Source: Rikenellaceae bacterium
GTDB taxonomy: Bacteria > Bacteroidota > Bacteroidia > Bacteroidales > Rikenellaceae
DNA: 64,000 bases
Assembly: GCA_015059905.1 (NCBI GenBank)
Contig: SUZN01000007.1
Span: 62,001-126,000, forward strand
Direction: 5' to 3'
Shown here: one piece after another, positions 62,367 through 64,000 of the stretch
How the letters are laid out: every line of letters begins with the position of its first letter
Position numbering within the stretch: the first letter of the stretch is position 1
Translations under genes and position numbers: made by a program
Notes under the pieces: generated by a model
Database searches by the model: none
Seen by the model: the letters and a program-made list of their open reading frames with translations, nothing else
Told to the model about the DNA's origin: nothing

Positions 62367-62675
62367 TTAACCCTTGCGATAATAGACCTCGTCATCGAGG
62401 AACTCCTCGGTAGCGATGATCACAGGCTTTGGAAGACGCTCATAGTAACGTGAAATCTCAATCTGCTCACGGTTCTCGAAAGTCTCCTCCATTGTATCGG
62501 TTGGTGATGAGAAATCTGCCAACTTACGATTAAGCTCGGTCTTAAGCTCGGTAGAGATCTGATTAGCACGGCGAGCAATGATGTTGATGCTCTCGTAGAT
62601 GTTACCAGTCTCCTTGTCCAAATCGACCAATTTGCGTGTTACAGTGTTGTTGGGAATGTTCTTCTTAATCTCCAT
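62367..62675 (-). CDS. rpoZ: RNA polymerase omega subunit (Bacteroidota type)
   Basis: A 102-residue small subunit that helps assemble RNA polymerase. ETGNIYESINIIARRANQIS is the omega/RPB6-like block that contacts beta-prime; the N-terminal extension and acidic C-terminus (EEFLDDEVYYRKG) are typical of Bacteroidota. It lies 28 bp downstream of bamD, the usual position in this order. A 93-bp gap with no frame separates it from coaBC. Confidence 0.92.
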   Translation of the reverse strand: MEIKKNIPNNTVTRKLVDLDKETGNIYESINIIARRANQISTELKTELNRKLADFSSPTDTMEETFENREQIEISRYYERLPKPVIIATEEFLDDEVYYRKG

Positions 62676-62703
62676 CTCAAAATATATTTTGTCGTTGTTG
62701 TTC

Positions 62704-63570
62704 TTATTTATTTTCCTCTTGCTTCTGCTCTGCTACGCCTTGCTCTGCCTGCGCAGGCTCGTCATCAGCCTTGTTCTTCTCGATATAACGCTTTGCCACC
62801 TCGGCTGCCTGGTCGAGCTCCTGGCGATACTTCGACTCGGGATACTCCATTATAAACGAGTAGTAAGAGTCAAGCATTGTCATAAAACGGTCCGACTGCT
62901 TCGATGCCACAGAGTTGTCGGCAAACTTATACGCCGACATTACGATGTAGTACATAATATCCTCACGGCGATGTGAATCGGGATACTTCTTCAACGCATT
63001 ACGGAATGCAATGATAGCCGAGTCGTATCGAAGAATCTTGTAATATGTATAGGCGTTAAGGTATGTACGCTCCTCCATACGCCACGTCAAGTCGTGAGTC
63101 ATCTCCAAGAAGTAATCGCGCTGCGCACTGTTAGGATGGTGCGACAGGAACTCCGAGATTGCGATGATGGCAGCCGCCGTCGTTGTCTGGTCACGCTCGG
63201 GACTTGGACACATATTGTAGAGACTGATGGCATACAACGCCTCGGCATTCTCGATAAAGACACTTCGACCATAGGTGCGGCGGAACTCGTCAAAGAGTGT
63301 CGCAGAGGTCTGGTAATCTACATTCTTGAAATAGCTATGTGCTCTGTAATATGCAACGGAGTCCTCCTGCGGAAAACCCTTCAGGTAAGGCTCGCAATGC
63401 TCAAACAGAAGAATTGCCTTTGTCCACTTCTCGCCCTTATAATACTCCAAACCACGCTGGAAGATAAGGTCGGGGTCATCGGTGTTAATCACTCGCTGGA
63501 GGCTTGAGCAACTCGCCGCGAGAGCCCACACAACCACCAAGGGTATTATGTATGATAAAAATTTTCTCAT
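62704..63570 (-). CDS. bamD: Outer-membrane assembly lipoprotein BamD
   Basis: A 288-residue lipoprotein of the BAM complex that inserts barrel proteins. The ATG at 63570 is preferred over an in-frame ATG at 63591 because it gives a compact signal with lipobox LAASC. Five TPR repeats follow (LIFQRGLEYYKGEKWTKA; SVAYYRAHSYFKNVDYQTS). The C-terminus is a charged Lys/Glu/Gln tail. A TAATTTTG box at 63609-63616 on the minus strand may start the bamD-rpoZ-coaBC-recN-GH88 transcript. Confidence 0.92.
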   Translation of the reverse strand: MRKFLSYIIPLVVVWALAASCSSLQRVINTDDPDLIFQRGLEYYKGEKWTKAILLFEHCEPYLKGFPQEDSVAYYRAHSYFKNVDYQTSATLFDEFRRTYGRSVFIENAEALYAISLYNMCPSPERDQTTTAAAIIAISEFLSHHPNSAQRDYFLEMTHDLTWRMEERTYLNAYTYYKILRYDSAIIAFRNALKKYPDSHRREDIMYYIVMSAYKFADNSVASKQSDRFMTMLDSYYSFIMEYPESKYRQELDQAAEVAKRYIEKNKADDEPAQAEQGVAEQKQEENK

Positions 63571-63765
63571 ATAGACTTCTTTACTGCACATAGCAGGGTA
63601 TTATCGTGCAAAATTACACATATTTTTTGTTATAACGACATTTATGACAAATTATTTTCGCAGAAATAGAAAATCATCCGTTTTATCGCACATTTTGACC
63701 CCAAAAGAGACAAATCTTACCCCACCAATGCCCACATACACAACAAATCGCCAACAACAAAACAA

Positions 63766-63792
63766 GTGAGGCAGACCCAAAGCCTGCCCCAC
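63766..63792 (-). terminator. Terminator of the gene at the right edge
   Basis: On the minus strand GTGGGGCAG pairs with CTGCCTCAC (one bulge) over GCTTTGGGT, followed by TTGTTTTGTTG. It lies 24 bp after the stop at 63816. Confidence 0.75.
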
Positions 63793-63815
63793 TCTGCCTT
63801 CATATGGTTATCAGA

Positions 63816-64000
63816 TTACAACTGAACCTTCAAAACATAAGGATCGCTACCACAAGTGAATGAAACGGTATATTCACCTGGCTCAAACTTCGACATATCG
63901 ACCTTTGGACCTCGCTCGTGGTAGATAGAGTACTCCGAATCAAGTTCACGGTTGAAATATACTCCACCAGCTGTAGCACCACTTGTCTTCACATTGCCTT
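63816..64000 (-). CDS. C-terminal end of an unidentified protein, cut by the window edge
   Basis: Only the last 61 codons are present. They read as beta strands (GGVYFNRELDSEYSIYHERG; FEPGEYTVSFTCG) and end DPYVLKVQL. The GEYTVSF-type strand resembles Ig-like or secretion-type C-terminal domains of Bacteroidota surface proteins, but this is too short to assign. The 245 bp between it and bamD hold its terminator and AT-rich sequence only. Confidence 0.6.
   Translation of the reverse strand, partial: GNVKTSGATAGGVYFNRELDSEYSIYHERGPKVDMSKFEPGEYTVSFTCGSDPYVLKVQL

Overview
The window reads as a chromosomal segment of a gut-type member of the Bacteroidota, order Bacteroidales, possibly close to Alistipes/Rikenellaceae (genus is a guess from gene content). 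Support comes from the Bacteroidota promoter signature TAnnTTTG with an upstream TTG/TTTG about 19-21 bp away, found before many genes and both tRNAs. Other support is the lack of Shine-Dalgarno sequences, many secreted glycosidases and lipoproteins, a LytS/LytTR pair, DUF4301, a Bacteroidota-type omega subunit and the E-DUF2764-A-B-D-I-K type of V/A-ATPase operon.

Layout. 1-9300 (minus strand): the end of an outer-membrane protein, a TlpA thioredoxin, a 930-residue surface lipoprotein, a GH32-like lipoprotein, a LOG-family protein and a GH20 hexosaminidase. 9376-18922 (plus): mazG, a PDZ aspartyl protease, a small AT-rich cassette bounded by 41-bp repeats (membrane protein plus four-helix-bundle protein), a gamma-carbonic anhydrase, a LytS/LytTR two-component pair, a Gln-rich periplasmic protein and a large outer-membrane barrel. 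19081: tRNA-Gln. 19357-28231 (minus): an iron alcohol dehydrogenase and the complete V-type ATPase operon. 28523-32010: a GH16 gene broken by one stop codon, then a GH78 rhamnosidase. 32127-48392: DUF4301 (minus), then a long plus-strand run of housekeeping genes: tricorn-like protease, murB, tilS, holA, a class-IV-aminotransferase-like protein, coaD, lpxD, TlpA, ruvC, a GNAT protein and gcvT.

48400-51400 holds a palindromic repeat, then a minus-strand unit of promoter, long RNA hairpin, small ORF and terminator, and then groEL/groES, whose upstream region carries a sigma-54-like site. 51400-58125: a heparinase-type polysaccharide lyase, a rhodanese lipoprotein, tRNA-His followed by a broken copy of its own 3' end, a ThuA protein, an envelope trio (WaaP-like kinase, phosphoesterase lipoprotein, barrel) and another TlpA protein. 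58293-63570 (minus): bamD-rpoZ-coaBC-recN with a GH88-like gene at the tail. The window ends inside an unidentified minus-strand gene.

The genes describe an anaerobic glycan forager: secreted GH20, GH32-like, GH16, GH78, GH88 and PL-type enzymes, several periplasmic thiol-redox lipoproteins, and an ion-driven ATPase whose rotor subunit carries the full Na+-ligand pattern known from Enterococcus hirae. No phage, CRISPR array or transposase was seen. The best candidates for something undescribed are (1) the repeat-bounded four-helix-bundle cassette at 11486-12407, (2) a repeated 3'-UTR/terminator family with a shared AGGGTTGTCC arm, two copies of which carry about 130 nt of related sequence right after a stop codon, (3) the structured-RNA/small-ORF unit at 48620-49173, and (4) the interrupted tRNA-His tail at 54019-54105.
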